Shown piece by piece: positions 11,279-24,930 of a DNA stretch of 64,000 nucleotides. The DNA comes from Symsagittifera roscoffensis (taxonomy: Eukaryota; Xenacoelomorpha; Acoela; Convolutidae), in assembly GCF_963678635.1 (NCBI RefSeq), contig NC_087063.1, forward strand, positions 46,912,101-46,976,100, given 5' to 3'. Position numbers and translations under genes: made by a program. The notes beneath the pieces were generated by a model. The model saw nothing but the letters and a program-made list of their open reading frames with translations, had not been told where the DNA came from and did not search any database. Every line of letters begins with the position of its first letter. The stretch's first letter is position 1.

Positions 11279-14200
11279 TTTGCAGAATTTTGTTTGCTTT
11301 AATTGATTTAGTTCTTGTTTTGTCGATTAATTCACCTCATTTTAAGCTCGTAGAAGGCAAAAATTGAGTTTGATATTTTTGTGTTTTTGTAGTGCGTTGA
11401 GTTTCAAATTTAAGTTTTTTTGCATAACAACAGTTTCTTTTCCGGCTCAACAGGAGTATATCTAATACTTGTTGGCTTAGTTGCCGCTCGACTTTATAAC
11501 AATTGGAGATAGTTTTGAAATGTTTTAAGTGTTATTTGGAAGTTTTGAGACCTCAATAACCAACGCTGAAATGGCGATAATAATTATTGGTTTCTGCTTT
11601 TAAAAGTTGATTACATTTTATCCAGAATTTTCAGGCAATTAGAATTTTTTAATCTAGGTCTATCCCAATTCTGGTTCATTTTGTTAATAAAAGGTCAATC
11701 ATAAAAGATTTTTGAGAGCTCTGAGATATAATCTTTTTTTTAAAAACCAGAAAGTTTAATTTTCTTTCACAATATTAAATTTTCTCCGGTTTCTTTGATT
11801 TCATTGTTTTTTTTTTCTGTCTGAAGGCTTTGGTTCCGTTTTTTTTTCATGACACTTCTCTAAGTCACTGTTTGCTGTTTTTTTTCTGTTCCGCCTGCAA
11901 AGCGGGCGACCGAGATCTTGTGCTCGTTGTATTTTTTCAGAAATTTCCTTGGCTTTGTACCAGGGAAGTTAAAATTTCAAAACTAAGTGTATAACCAAGT
12001 AGATCCATTCGCGAAGTTCAAAGGGTGTCCACTTGATGATTTTGTCTTGTCATAAAACGTGATTCGCTATGATTATTTTGGTTTTTCTTTTACTAGTTTG
12101 GTCTTCTTATCATGCGTTTTTTTAAGAAAAAAGTTGATTTTAAACGATTTGTGTTTAGGAGTGCAAAAGGAATTTCATGAATTTTCGAAAGTTTTGCACG
12201 CAGTTTTCGTTTTGACGCAGTTTCGATAATTGCATCTAAAGGCTTTTTCAACGCCGTTAATTGTTTTTCGGGGCGTATTTTCTTGAGTAAGAAATAATAG
12301 CGGAAAAAGTTGCGAAATATTTGAAGATTTTTTCATTTTTTTCGGACCTCTAACAAAAACTATTATGGCAATAAAATGTTGATTTCTGCTTTCAAAAATA
12401 AATTATTGTTTTCAGAATTTAAAGTTAAATAGAACTTTCAAATCTAGTTTCAAGTAACTCATTTTGGGTTATTTTTTCTACAAAAGGGTCAATCACAAAG
12501 CATTTTTCGGTGCTCTTAGATGATTTTATCTTTTTTTGAAACTCGAAAATTATTTTTTTTTCGGGTTTTCTTGAGTTCAGTGTTTTTTCCATTTTTGTTG
12601 GCTTTGCTCATGAAGTTTTCTCCAATTCACTGTTAGTTGTTTTTTCTGTGCCGCCTGCAAAGCGGGGAACCGTGAGTTTTTGCTCGGTGAGGTGGTTTTT
12701 TCAGAAGTTTCTTTGACTTTGATACAAGGAAGGTTAGTTCAAAACGAAGAGTGTTATCAAGTAGGTCCATTCATGAAATTAAAGAGTTTTCACCTGATGT
12801 TTTGGTGTTGCCGAACGTGGTTGATTCGCTATGATTGTTTTGGTTAATATATTATTGGTTAAAAGACCTTTTCATGCGTCCTGTGAAGAAAAAGGTCGAT
12901 TTTAAATGATTTGTGTTTACGATTGCAAAGAGAAGTTCAAGTTTTTGAAAATTTTGCATGACGAAAGCTGAAATCGCGATAAAAATTGATTGTTTTCTGA
13001 TTTCAAAAGTAGATGATTGTTTTCAGAATATCAAGGCAAATAGAAATTTTATATCTAGATCCAATCTTTTCAATTTGGGTTAATTTTTGTTCCAAGTGTA
13101 AATCATTAACGTAAAGTTTTTTTAAATGGCGTTGTCTTTATTTGAAATAAAATCTTCTAAGAGATCTAAGATTATGGTTTAATCTTTTTTGAAAAATTGT
13201 TTTTTCTTTCTCAACAATAAATGTTTTCCGCTTTCCTTGTCTTCATTTTTTATTTCCTATGTTTGTTGCCGCTGCGTTCGTTTTCTTGTTCCCGGATACT
13301 TCGCCAACTCACTGTTAACCGTTTTTTTTCCTGTTTTGCCTGCGATATGGGTGACCAAATATTCGGGTTCGATGTGGTTATTTTGTAGAAGTTTTCACAA
13401 AGAGGTTGAAAAATTCTAAACGAAGGGGATGTCAAAGTAGATACTTTCACGAAGTTCAGCGAATTTTCAGCTGAATTTTTTTAGAGTCGATGAACGTGAT
13501 TCGTGATGATTTATTTTTTTTCAGGCGAAGTCTTAAAATGCTTTAAGATTTTACCGAAGTGCATTTATACGTATTAATTCGTTCATGAATGCTCCTAGGT
13601 TTTTATGCGCTATATGAATCCAATTCAATTTAATCGGAGAAAGAAAGTCAAGTTTAGCTCTCTAATTACGAATGTGTAAAGGTAACAAAAAACGTGATCG
13701 ACTTTTAGTTTCGAAAGTCAAATTTACCTTCAGGTTTACCATAGCATGAAAAACTTAGTATTTTTTCAGCTATCCTAAATTAGGTGTTTTTACAAGCCCT
13801 GGTTTTATTTCAAGTTTTTTTTTGCGATTTGACTTGTGATTTTTGACCGTTCAATGATCTAACTTTATGAAAATGGAGTAATTAGTTTTTCAGGTCAGCA
13901 AATTATCAAACCGAGTCATTGACTTCTTTAAATTTTTAACTCAATTGTCAGTTCAGTTTCTGTTGATTTGTTTTTGCATTGTTTTTTGCTGTGAAGTTTG
14001 GTGACCTTCTTATGCCTCCTTTGATGGGAACTATTGATAGTAATCGAATTAAATTTTGTTGTTGCTTGACGAGTTACGTTTCCGTTTTGATTGACAAGTT
14101 TTGTTTTTGACTCACCGCTTGATAAGTATTTCTGAAAGATTAATCAGCACCGGAGTTTTTTTTAAGCTTTGTCAATTTCGACTAAATATCGAAGTCTTCG

Positions 14201-17200
14201 AAGTGTTTTTTTTCAGATGTCCTCTACTTTGTATTTTTTGTTTATTATCCGTGTGCTAACTTGCAATGCTATGTTTTCGTTGTATTGTAAAGTGGTGCAA
14301 GCAAGGCCCCTTTTCGCCTTGTGTTCATTGTCATTTTGATCAATTCCTTTAAATTTTGAAGTTTCGAATTCAACAGCCCTGATTTTGTCTTTCTTCCCCT
14401 TAAAATGTTTATTCGGCTTGATTGGTAGCGATGTCTAGTATTTCGGAGTGATTACCAAGTTAGAAATTGAAATGGTTCCCGATCCTTTTGTGCATCGGAA
14501 TGGGTGTTGGGGAGTAGAAAGTTTGAGTTTCAATTTTTTAACGTACAAATTTTTTAAATTCATCATTTGTTCCCCGCTAAACCTTCGTTTACTCAATGTT
14601 TGTCGGCTTTGTTGCCGCTTGAACTTAGTTTTTTAATTAAAAGCTGATTTTGACAGCAAAGATTTAGGCTATCGACATTTTGCCTTAATTCGATCTCTTC
14701 TTTTTTCAGTTTTTTCATTTCTTTTTGGTTTTGTTGGATCTTATAAAATGTTTTGCGGGCTAGCTTTCAAGAATGTGGTTTGTGGGTATTGCATGTGGTT
14801 AGAATAAGTTGAAAGAATAAGAACGCTTAGACGATGTTCATTTTTGTCATGTATTCTAAGATAAATTGAAATTGAGTTAGAAATATAAATGTGTGACTTC
14901 TGCTTTTTTAAATTTTTTTTCAGTTTTCAGAATATCCATTGAAATAATATGATCATATCCAGCTCTATTTCGAATTTTTTCTTACCACAAACTGTCAATC
15001 ACAAAGTTTTTTGGAGATCTGAAAGACATTTTATGAAAAATAAAGTTTAATCGTTTTTTTTTCACGATATCCGGCCTGTTCAATTTTATCCTGTCTCTTT
15101 CAGTTCCTTGACTACTTTCAATCTGTTGACTTTCGCTCCGTTCTCAACATTGAAAGTTTTTTTCAAGTGTCCTCTGAGAAACTTTGAAAAGTTTAAAAGG
15201 AACAAAATGTTTTTCAGTAGATCTATTCTTGAAAACCAATGAGCTTCAATCTGATGTGGTTTGTTTTTCGAACTTTGAATTTGCTTGAGAGCAAACCTTT
15301 TTAAATGTCAAGTTTTTGTTGATTTTTTCAAAGTGAAATTGAACATAGTGAAGACGTTCATTTTGTTTGTCTTCATTTTCCCCCTTTTTAAATAAAGACT
15401 TCGGACTTTGAAAAAGCTCAAGGTTTTTTGGTTTATTTAACAGTTGCAATAAACAAGCATTATAAATTCTGAATCTTCAATTTTCTTTAGAAATTTCTAG
15501 TGTTTACTCAAATTTTAGTTGAAATTCCCCATCATTTGTCGCAAGGTTGTGGGCTATAATTGAATTAGATTAGGTTTTATCAATACACAAACAAACAAAA
15601 CAAAAAAAGAATTAATTCCCTTATTAAAAATAAGGCAAAATTTATATAAATAGATGAACAAATGTATGTTAAAAACTAAGATCTACAGAAAGAGCAACGG
15701 CACTTCAAAAACCAAGTGCATGAGTTTTCACGATTGAAGAGTTTAGAGCGCTCTAGTAAGAAGTCTTTGAGGGTACTGCGAAAACGGCGCAAAGAGGTGA
15801 AAAAGTCGATCTCCGATGCCCAATAAAGTGACCGTTTTTGCGCCGTTTGAACAGAAAGGTTTATTTTGATCCATTTACGTTTCCTGAGTACATAGCGATT
15901 TTAGGATTTTTGAACGTTCTGCATGACAAAGATTTCGTTTTTGGCGCAAATTAATTAATCGAGAATTTGTTGGTGAATTGCTTTTTGATAAATATTACTC
16001 AAAGCTTGGTAAACTACTGGGAGCTTTCGAACGTTTCTGTCAAATTGATAATAATTTCAAACAAATCTCAAAATTCTTGTACCGTTTTCGTTTTTTTTTT
16101 GAGATTTAGCTTCTTTCGCTGTCTGCTAACTTGCACTGCTCTTCTTGAGGTGTTATGTAACTGGTGCGAAGCCCCACTATTACTCTGTCTGTTGTAAATT
16201 TAGGTTTTAATCCTTTCATTTGTAATTATAACATTCTTGTTTTTTTTTGCGTATTCGGATTTAGAGGTATCGACGTATAATAAATAGGCGTGATGCCCAA
16301 TTGTTAAAATGTGGAAGTGTCGCTTGAACATTTAGTTTTTGTAAAAGAATATCGGTATTTGTAAAGTTTGACCCCAATTGAACTTAATGCGAAATTATTT
16401 AAATCTTTGTCGGTGTTTCTTCTGGTTTTGGTGAAGTTTTTCTGCTCGCTAGCTTGCAGTTCTATGCTTATGGAGTTTTGCAAGCTCTGCGAATTAAAAA
16501 AACATTTCTAATGCAGAGGCGGATGTTATTTTTTGCGTTTTAGGATAATTTGAAATCAAGATATATGACGTATGAAGCTTATGACTTCTGCTTTCAAAAG
16601 AGTTAAAAGTTGTCAAAATAGCAGGTTAAATGAAATTTTCATATCCAGATCTAGATATCACAATTTGGTTTATTTTTCTTCACAAATCGTTTGTTATTAA
16701 AGGATTTTTGAGAGCTCTAAGATGATTTTATATTTTTTGAAACTCAAAAGTTCAATTTGTTCATGCTGTTAAAAATTTTCCGGTCTCTTCGAGTCATTGA
16801 CTGTTTTCATCTGTCTATTGGCCTTCGCCTCTTTATCTTGATCATGGTCACTTTCCCAAGCTTCTTCTAACTTTTTCTGTTCCGGCTTCCAAAGAGGACG
16901 ATCGAGTATTTGTGCTTTGTGTTGGTTTTTTTTGCGCGTATTTCCTTAATTTCTAACTGTGAACTTTGTAAAGCTCATTAAGTACGAAATTATTCTTCAG
17001 ATCTTTTCATGAAAATTAAAGTGCTTTAGCTTGATGTTTTCTTTTCAAATTTAGATTTTGCTGTCAATCTTTTTTTTTCAAACGAGGCCATTTTTTTGAG
17101 ATGTCTTTAATTTCCGTGAAAGCGTTTTCTATAGGTCGTGTTTTTTCCCTCTATTTTTCAGTATTTACTCCGGATTTCGTTGAATTGCACTTAGGTTTTG

Positions 17201-17541
17201 ATTTCTGTATTTAACCGTTTTTGCTAATTAAGCATAATAATTGAAACAATTCATTTAACAGAATCTTTTGGAGCATTTATTTAGGATCAATTTTTCCTCA
17301 AAGCTTGTTCAGCAACGACGGAATTTACGTACGTTTTCCTCAAATTGAAAAAAAAAATTTCATGCAAAACTTAAATGGTTTGTAGTTGTTTTGATATTTC
17401 CTTTTGAGTATTTTTTGTCTGCTAGCTTGCACTGCTGTGCTTATGGTGTTTTACAAGTGTTTGGCGAGGGAAAGAAGGAGCCAATCCTAAATACAGAATT
17501 CTAGGTTAAAGGGATTTTTTCCCTATGCTGAATTTTCTTGT
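11279..17541. repeat. Strongly diverged tandem repeat units in the eIF3M intron
   Basis: Recurring blocks reveal old repeat units. A CTGTTCCGCCTGCAAAGCGG-type block followed by a CGACC/GAACC...GTGCTCG segment occurs near 11890 and 12645, and degenerately near 6505, 10835, 13325, 16880 and 29285. A second box (GCTAGCTTGCACTGCTATGC-like, followed by GGTGCGAAGCC-like sequence) occurs near 14255, 16125, 16450 and 17420. A degenerate exon-like module lies near 15390-15475 and another, with acceptor AG at 17160-17161, near 17162-17245. No coding sequence or RNA gene was recognised. Confidence 0.65.
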
Positions 17542-17803
17542 CGGATAAGGCAGCCGAAAGTAAAACCAGTAATCGAAATTCATTTTTGGATAGAAAGTTT
17601 TGTTCAATAACATACAAATCTCCAACCGCATTCACATTCTCAGTACTTTTCGAAGTATGAAATCATTACAAAGAATACCAGTTACTTTGGTCTTGACTCA
17701 TTAGATTGAAAAGCACCGTTGAATGAATTTTGATTACTACAGACATAAAGGCAAGTCATGGCCATCCAGATGGCTGACTACTTTGATTTGATTGCCTTAT
17801 CCG
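17542..17803. repeat. Repeat with 11-bp terminal inverted repeats (CGGATAAGGCA), left flank of island
   Basis: CGGATAAGGCA at 17542-17552 is the exact reverse complement of TGCCTTATCCG at 17793-17803. The inner-right part (about 17610-17803) is repeated directly at about 19340-19549, and its last part again near 21125-21184. It may be a MITE-like element or a terminal repeat of a longer element spanning to 19549; the sequence alone does not settle which. Confidence 0.5.
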
Positions 17804-19300
17804 GCAAGTGGGGTACTGCAGTCCTGCTTAATTTTTTAAAAAGTTTTTCCGACTCTTTATGTTGCATTTCATTCTTTTCTTCCGTTCAAATTTTTCGCCC
17901 TATTCAGGTTCTGGTCCCAATGCTCCTTCTTTCCCACTTGAATAGTCACTATGGATTTCTTCGATATCCTCTTGAGCTGTGTAGTAATTGGTTGCCGATA
18001 GCGTCTCCCTTGATCGGACTGTTTCTGCGAGTACTCGTTCCGCTTGTTCCCGTCGATTTTGTTCCCGGATGTCCTTTTCAGTGCCCGTTGTCGAAACCAT
18101 TGCTTTTTCCTGTCTGATTCGTTATCTTCTAGTCCTTAGCCTGGATCTCTCCGTCAGCTCTTCTTCGCTTGCCGTGTCAAATGAACAATCGCTCAGCTTG
18201 GGGAAACTTGAATCTGCCTGCAATGCCGGTGGCAATTTGGTCTCAGCTGTTTTATCTGTCTGACCCCCACTGTTCGGCGGGCTAGATGCGCGTGCTATAG
18301 AGAAATTCTTGAATGTAGGCGTGTGATCCTGGTTGACTTATACTCGTTTTCTCTTCGATCCTGACAGAGCTCCGGTCTGTGTCTGGCTCTTTCGAATTTT
18401 GTTCTTTTTAATGACGAATCTTTGTAGAGCCCGTTATTTTCCCCAAGATGAGCTTCTGGTGTCGCTTCATTTTGGTCCTCGCTTTGTTCCGTGTTACCGG
18501 TATCATTTGCTGAGCTTTACTGCTCGGCAGTGCTCCTTTCCGTACTGCATTTTTTCACACTGGGATTCGATCAATAGTCGGGGCCAATTCCGAGTTGCGA
18601 ACAACCACTTTCTTTTTTCCCGGGCTTTTCATAGTCGATGAGTATGTTGCTAGTAAGATTGCTTTGCCCGTTGATTTATCTGCCCAGTCCCCGTATAGAT
18701 CCCTCTTTTCCCTTCGCAGGACTGTTTTGCGTGCTTGCTGTAGATGGGATGCTCGGATTCTTTCATTGGGTGTTTCAGTTGGTTCGTCTTTATCTCTTGT
18801 TAGTACAACAAATGGCAATTCGTCCATCCGCTTTCATTTATACATTTTTTTTATTTAAGTTCCCTTCATTTTCAATGAACGCTATGTTTCGACCCTCATT
18901 TAGGTACTTTCATGAAATACGTCCTTTCTTGTCCTGGTTTTAATGCCAATTGTTTCTCGTGTTTGCAGGTTGATTGCCAATTCCAAGCATTGCGCAGGAT
19001 CTGTTCTTATTAACTCCTTTTGAATGTCATTGTTGACCAGATTTAAAATAAGAATGACCTTGAGACATCGGTCTTCCGATGTGGCGTATTTGCACCAGTG
19101 CTAGGTCTCGTAGGGTTGCGTGAAACGTTTAGCAAGATTCGTTTTGTCTGTTTCCTCGACAATAATGTGAAGATTACCGGTGGGTCCTGTGTTGGTTGTT
19201 CTCAGAATGCGTTTGTCGATAGATTTTACTCCTTTGCTGGCTGAGCCATGTGAGGGTTTTAAGGAGCTAATTACCGGAACTCTAGGATATAGGTTTGTTC
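17804..19300 (-). pseudogene. Minus-strand island of broken coding-like sequence, unrecognised
   Basis: The island is less AT-rich than its surroundings. Read on the minus strand it gives consecutive polar, charged open stretches interrupted by stops and frame changes: about 18827 to 18555 (90 codons), about 18510 to 18290, about 18295 to 18130, and about 18100 to 17900. Composition is rich in E, K, R, S, T and Q, as in disordered or gag-like proteins. No catalytic motif was seen and I do not recognise the family. It is flanked by direct repeats (about 17610-17803 and 19340-19549), so a decayed transposable element in antisense orientation within the eIF3M intron is the simplest reading; a retrogene is an alternative. 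Confidence 0.45.
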
Positions 19301-19339
19301 AGTAATCAAAAAGCAATTCAGGAAAGAACGTTATTTTTT

Positions 19340-19549
19340 CAATATCATACAAATCTCTAACCGTGTTCTCAATCTAGGTCGAGCGACAAAGTATTGTTCG
19401 AAGTTTGAAAGCACTACGAACAATACCTGTTAGTTTGGCCTTGACACATTAGATGGAATAAGACCGTGGAGTGAACTTAGATTACTACTGACAAGGACAA
19501 ACCATGGCCATCCAGATTGCTCACTACTATGATTTGATTGCCTTATCCG
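19340..19549. repeat. Right flanking direct repeat of the minus-strand island
   Basis: Matches about 17610-17803: both contain CATACAAATCTC, a TTTGGNCTTGAC block, CATGGCCATCCAGAT and a final TTTGATTGCCTTATCCGG block (TGCCTTATCCG at 19539-19549). Divergence is moderate. Confidence 0.6.
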
Positions 19550-22500
19550 GCCAGTGAGGTAGTTCAAAGTGGTGCGAAGCTTCACTATGCCTCTGTTTTT
19601 CTTTCCTGTAATTTATAATTATGGCAGTCTTTCTTTTTTTTCCGCTTGTAAGGTTTCTTCGGATTTAAAGGTATCGCCGTATAAAAAATGAGCATGAGGC
19701 ACAATTGTTTTCATCTGTCTAATAGCCTTGCTATGTTATTTTTTATCTTGAAGTTCATCGAACTTCATCTTGATGTTTTTTTATCGAAGTTAGATTTTAC
19801 TTGAAAATCAACCTTTTTTTCAAGTTAGCTTTTTTTGAAGTGTCATTTATTTCTATGAAGACAATTATATAGGTTGTGTTGTTTTTTCATTTTTCAGGAA
19901 GGAGTTGGATTTTTTGGGGTTTTTTTTTGGTTTTTAACCGGCTTCATTAATTAAGCATAATAGATTCGTAATATCCTAAATGTTCCAGATAGACAAATTT
20001 TGTTACAAATTCTTCGAGAATTTTCTCAGTGTTCAACTCAGTCGATTTTCCTCATCTTTTCTCGCAGTAATGGGCTACATAAGACTTAGAATAAATGTTA
20101 TTGATAAAATGATCTCTTTTGCGCCTTTTTGGACATAAAGATGAAAAGGTTGCTTCTAATCCTTCTAAGTTTCGATCGAACGTCGCAAATTTCAAAAAAG
20201 TTTGATTTTTTTTGCATGACAACAGGTACGTTTTTGTACGTTTTTCTCAAATTGATAGTTTTTTCTAACAGATATCAAATTGTTTGTAGTGTGTTTGATT
20301 TTTACCTCTGCAATTTTCATTTTTTCACTGTCTACTAGCTCGTACTGTTTTGCTTGTTGTGTTTTGCGAGGGGTGCGAAGCCCCACTCTGCCTTTTGTCA
20401 TTATGTTATATTTCTGTAGTTTGTAAATATGGCAGCCTTGAGTTTTTGTTCTTCTGCCGCTTGAAATTTTTTGTTCGAATTTAAAGGTATCGCCGTATAA
20501 CACAAGCGTGACGCACAATTGTTTAAATTTCAAAGTTTTTTTATTGTTTCTCCCCAATTGAGATCAAAAATGTTTAAAAAAGTTGTGGATGTTTTGCTCA
20601 GTTTTGGTGTTTATTTTCTCATTTTTGCCCTCTAATTTGCAATTGTATGGTTTTGGGGTGTCGCAAGTTAAGCGAAAAAATTTTCTGATGCAGATGTGAT
20701 GTTAACTATTGCTTGTGTTTAAAAATGAAATAAAATTGAGATCTGTGAAAATGTATGACTTCTGCTTCAAAATTAGTTTGTAGTTTTCAGATTATCAAGT
20801 GAGGTAAAATCTCATATCTAGATCTAGTTAGCTCAAATTGGGTGATTTTTCTCCACAAATCGTCAATTCGAAAGGATTTTGGAGAGCTCCAAGATGATTT
20901 TATCTTTTTTTGAAACTCGAAGTTTTTTTTTCACGTGGTTATATTTTTCTCGGGTCTCTTTGAGTTGGTTGAGTGTCTTCATCTTTCTAATGGCCTTGCT
21001 TTGTTATCTTTGTCATGGACAATTTTCTGCCAAGATTATTTGGCAGTTTCATTCTTGAAGTTCATCAAACTTTATCGTGATGTATTTTTTTCGAAGTTAG
21101 ATTTTTCTTGAAAATCAATTTTTTGACAAGGACAAACCATGGCCATCCAGATTGCTCACTACTATGATTTGATTGCCTTATCCGGCCAGTGAGGTAGTTC
21201 AAAGTGGTGCGAAGCTTCACTATGCCTCTGTTTTTCTTTCCTGTAATTTATAATTATGGCAGTCTTTCTTTTTTTTCCGCTTGTAAGGTTTCTTCGGATT
21301 TAAAGGTATCGCCGTATAAAAAATGAGCATGAGGCACAATTGTTTTCATCTGTCTAATAGCCTTGCTATGTTATTTTTTATCTTGAAGTTCATCGAACTT
21401 CATCTTGATGTTTTTTTATCGAAGTTAGATTTTACTTGAAAATCAACCTTTTTTTCAAGTTAGCTTTTTTTGAAGTGTCATTTATTTCTATGAAGACAAT
21501 TATATAGGTTGTGTTGTTTTTTCATTTTTCAGGAAGGAGTTGGATTTTTTGGGGTTTTTTTTTGGTTTTTAACCGGCTTCATTAATTAAGCATAATAGAT
21601 TCGTAATATCCTAAATGTTCCAGATAGACAAATTTTGTTACAAATTCTTCGAGAATTTTCTCAGTGTTCAACTCAGTCGATTTTCCTCATCTTTTCTCGC
21701 AGTAATGGGCTACATAAGACTTAGAATAAATGTTATTGATAAAATGATCTCTTTTGCGCCTTTTTGGACATAAAGATGAAAAGGTTGCTTCTAATCCTTC
21801 TAAGTTTCGATCGAACGTCGCAAATTTCAAAAAAGTTTGATTTTTTTTGCATGACAACAGGTACGTTTTTGTACGTTTTTCTCAAATTGATAGTTTTTTC
21901 TAACAGATATCAAATTGTTTGTAGTGTGTTTGATTTTTACCTCTGCAATTTTCATTTTTTCACTGTCTACTAGCTCGTACTGTTTTGCTTGTTGTGTTTT
22001 GCGAGGGGTGCGAAGCCCCACTCTGCCTTTTGTCATTATGTTATATTTCTGTAGTTTGTAAATATGGCAGCCTTGAGTTTTTGTTCTTCTGCCGCTTGAA
22101 ATTTTTTGTTCGAATTTAAAGGTATCGCCGTATAACACAAGCGTGACGCACAATTGTTTAAATTTCAAAGTTTTTTTATTGTTTCTCCCCAATTGAGATC
22201 AAAAATGTTTAAAAAAGTTGTGGATGTTTTGCTCAGTTTTGGTGTTTATTTTCTCATTTTTGCCCTCTAATTTGCAATTGTATGGTTTTGGGGTGTCGCA
22301 AGTTAAGCGAAAAAATTTTCTGATGCAGATGTGATGTTAACTATTGCTTGTGTTTAAAAATGAAATAAAATTGAGATCTGTGAAAATGTATGACTTCTGC
22401 TTCAAAATTAGTTTGTAGTTTTCAGATTATCAAGTGAGGTAAAATCTCATATCTAGATCTAGTTAGCTCAAATTGGGTGATTTTTCTCCACAAATCGTCA

Positions 22501-22759
22501 ATTCGAAAGGATTTTGGAGAGCTCCAAGATGATTTTATCTTTTTTTGAAACTCGAAGTTTTTTTTTCACGTGGTTATATTTTTCTCGGGTCTCTTTGAGT
22601 TGGTTGAGTGTCTTCATCTTTCTAATGGCCTTGCTTTGTTATCTTTGTCATGGACAATTTTCTGCCAAGATTATTTGGCAGTTTCATTCTTGAAGTTCAT
22701 CAAACTTTATCGTGATGTATTTTTTTCGAAGTTAGATTTTTCTTGAAAATCAATTTTTT
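19490..22759. repeat. Near-perfect tandem duplication, 1635-bp unit, two copies
   Basis: The segments starting near 19490 and 21125 repeat with a constant 1635-bp offset and no difference that I noticed; long open stretches at 20129-20338 and 21764-21973 are identical. Each copy contains an exon-like module whose donor has changed to CAG|ATAGAC and a GGGGTGCGAAGCCCC box (20370-20384 and 22005-22019). Surrounding relatives are clearly diverged, so this pair is either very recent or an assembly duplication. Confidence 0.85.
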
Positions 22760-22840
22760 TTTCAAGTGAGTTTTTTTTCGAAGTATCATTTATTTCTATG
22801 AAGACGTTTTTATAGGTTGTGTTATTTTTTCGTTTTTCAG

Positions 22841-22953
22841 GAAAAAGTCTGGATTTCGTTAAACCTCGAAATTGGAGTTTTGGAATTTTTTTTAGTTTTT
22901 AACCGGCTTCATTAATTAAGCATAATAAATTCTTAATATCCTAATTGTTCCAG
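22841..22953 (+). repeat. Exon-like repeat module with mutated donor
   Basis: Preceded by CGTTTTTCAG (AG at 22839-22840); ends TTGTTCCAG at 22953 followed by ATAGAC, so the GT of the donor-like site is lost. The interior begins GAAAAAGTCTGGATTTCG. Related copies with the same change end at 19988, 21623 and 27652. Confidence 0.5.
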
Positions 22954-24210
22954 ATAGACAAGTTTTATTACAAAAATTTTGAGAGTTTTCTCATAGTGTT
23001 TACTCAGTCGAATTTCCTCATCTTTTCTCGCAGTAATGGGCTATATATGACTTAGAATAAATGTTTTTGATAAAGTGACCTTGTTTGCGCCTTTTTGGAC
23101 GGAAAGACGAAAAGGTTACTTCTAATCATATTACGTTTCGATCGAACGTCGCAAACTTTTTTTATGCATGACAACAGGTACGTTTTCGTACGTTTTTCTC
23201 AAATTGATTGTTTTTTCTAACAAATATCAAACTGTTTGTAGTGTGTTCGAGTTCTACCTCTGCGATTTCCTTTTTTCAATGTCTACTAGTTCGCACTTTT
23301 ATGCTTGTTGTGTTTTGCGAGCGGTGCGAAGCCCCAATATGCCTCTGCTTTTTGTTATTATGTTTTATTTCTGTAATTTGTAAATATGGCAGCCTCTAGT
23401 TTTTATTCTTCTTCCGAATGAAGTTTTTGTTCTGATTTAAAGGTATCGCCGTATAACACAAGCGTGACGCACAATTGTTTAAGTTTCAATGTTTTTTTAT
23501 ATTGTTTGTCCCCAATTGAAATAAAAAATGTTGAAACAATTTGTGGATGTTTTGTTTGTTTTGGTGTTTATTTTTCTCATTTTTGCCCGCTAATTTGCAA
23601 TTGTATGGTTTTGGGGTGTCGCAAGTTAAGCGAAAAATGTTTCTGATGCAGATGTGATGTTAACTATCGCTTGTGTTTAAAGATGAAATAAAATTGAGAT
23701 CTGTGAAAATGTATGACTTCTGCTTCAAAATGAGTTTGTAGTTTTCAGATTATCAAGTGAGGTAAAACTTTTAAATCTCAATCTAGTTAGCTCAAATTGG
23801 TTGGTTCTTTTCCACAAATCGTCAATTCCAAAGGATTTCGGATAGCTCTAAGATGATTTTATCTTTTTTTTGAAACTCGAAAATTTTTTTTCACGTTTTT
23901 TTTTTCCGGTCTCTTTGAATTCAATGACTGTTTTCATCTGTCTAATAGCCTTGCTTTGTTATCTTCATCATGGACAGTTTTCTGTCAAGATTATTTGGCC
24001 GATTCTTTCTTGAAGTTCATCGAACTTCATCTTGATGTATTTTTTCGAAGTTAGATTTTACTTAAAAATTTGTTTACTTTTTTTGAAGAGTTATTTGTTT
24101 CTATGAAGACATTTATATAGTTTGTGTTGTTTTTTCATTTTTCAGTAAAGAGTCCGGATTTCGTTAAACCTCGATTTTGGATTTTGTTTGCCTTTTTTGG
24201 TTTTTTAAAA

Positions 24211-24930
24211 GTAAAAAACGAAAACACTACAAATAGTTTGATTTTTGTTAGAAAAAATTTTCAATTTGAGAAAAATGCAGGAACCCGTTACTGTTGTCAT
24301 GCAAAAAAATCTAAATTTCTTGAAATTTGTGACGTTCAATCAAATCGTAGAAGGAATAAAAGTAACCTTATCGTCTTTCCTTCCAAAAAAGCGCAAAAAT
24401 GGTCACTATCAATAAAATGTATTACAAGTCAAATATAGCCCATTACTGTGACAAACGATGAGGAAATTCGACTGAGTAAACACTAGGAGTAAATCCTCGA
24501 AATTTTTGTAACAAAGTTTGTTTACCTGGAACAAAGCGGATATTACAAATTCATTATGCTTAATTAATGAAGCCAATTAAGCATAATGAATTTGTAATAT
24601 CCGCTTTGTTCCAGGTAAACAAACTTTGTTACAAAAATTTCGAGGGTTTACTCCTTGTGTTTACTCAGTCGAATTTCCTCATCGTTTGTCATAATAATGG
24701 TCTATATTTGACTTAGAATACATTTTTTTGATAGTGACCATTTTTGCGCTTTTTTGGACGGAAAGAGGAAAAGGTTACTTTTAATCCTTCTACGTTTTGA
24801 TTAAACGTCACAAATTTCAAGAAATTTAGATTTTTTTTGCGTGACAACAGTAAAGGGTTCCTACGTTTATCTCAAATTGAAAATTCTTTCTAACAAAAAT
24901 CAAATTATTTGTAGTGTTTTCGTTTTTTAC
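24211..24930. repeat. Large inverted repeat, 355-bp arms, 9-bp spacer
   Basis: The left arm (24211-24565) is the near-perfect reverse complement of the right arm (24575-24930). The spacer is 24566-24574. The right arm is in the usual orientation of the local repeat unit and includes the module end TTGTTCCAG|GTAAAC at 24614; the left arm is a flipped copy inserted into it. Mirror-image open frames on the two strands here are a consequence of this symmetry and are not genes. Confidence 0.9.

Noticed and set aside
20129-22192. Pairs of identical open frames on both strands
   Set aside because: Identical because of the 1635-bp duplication; related units break these frames.
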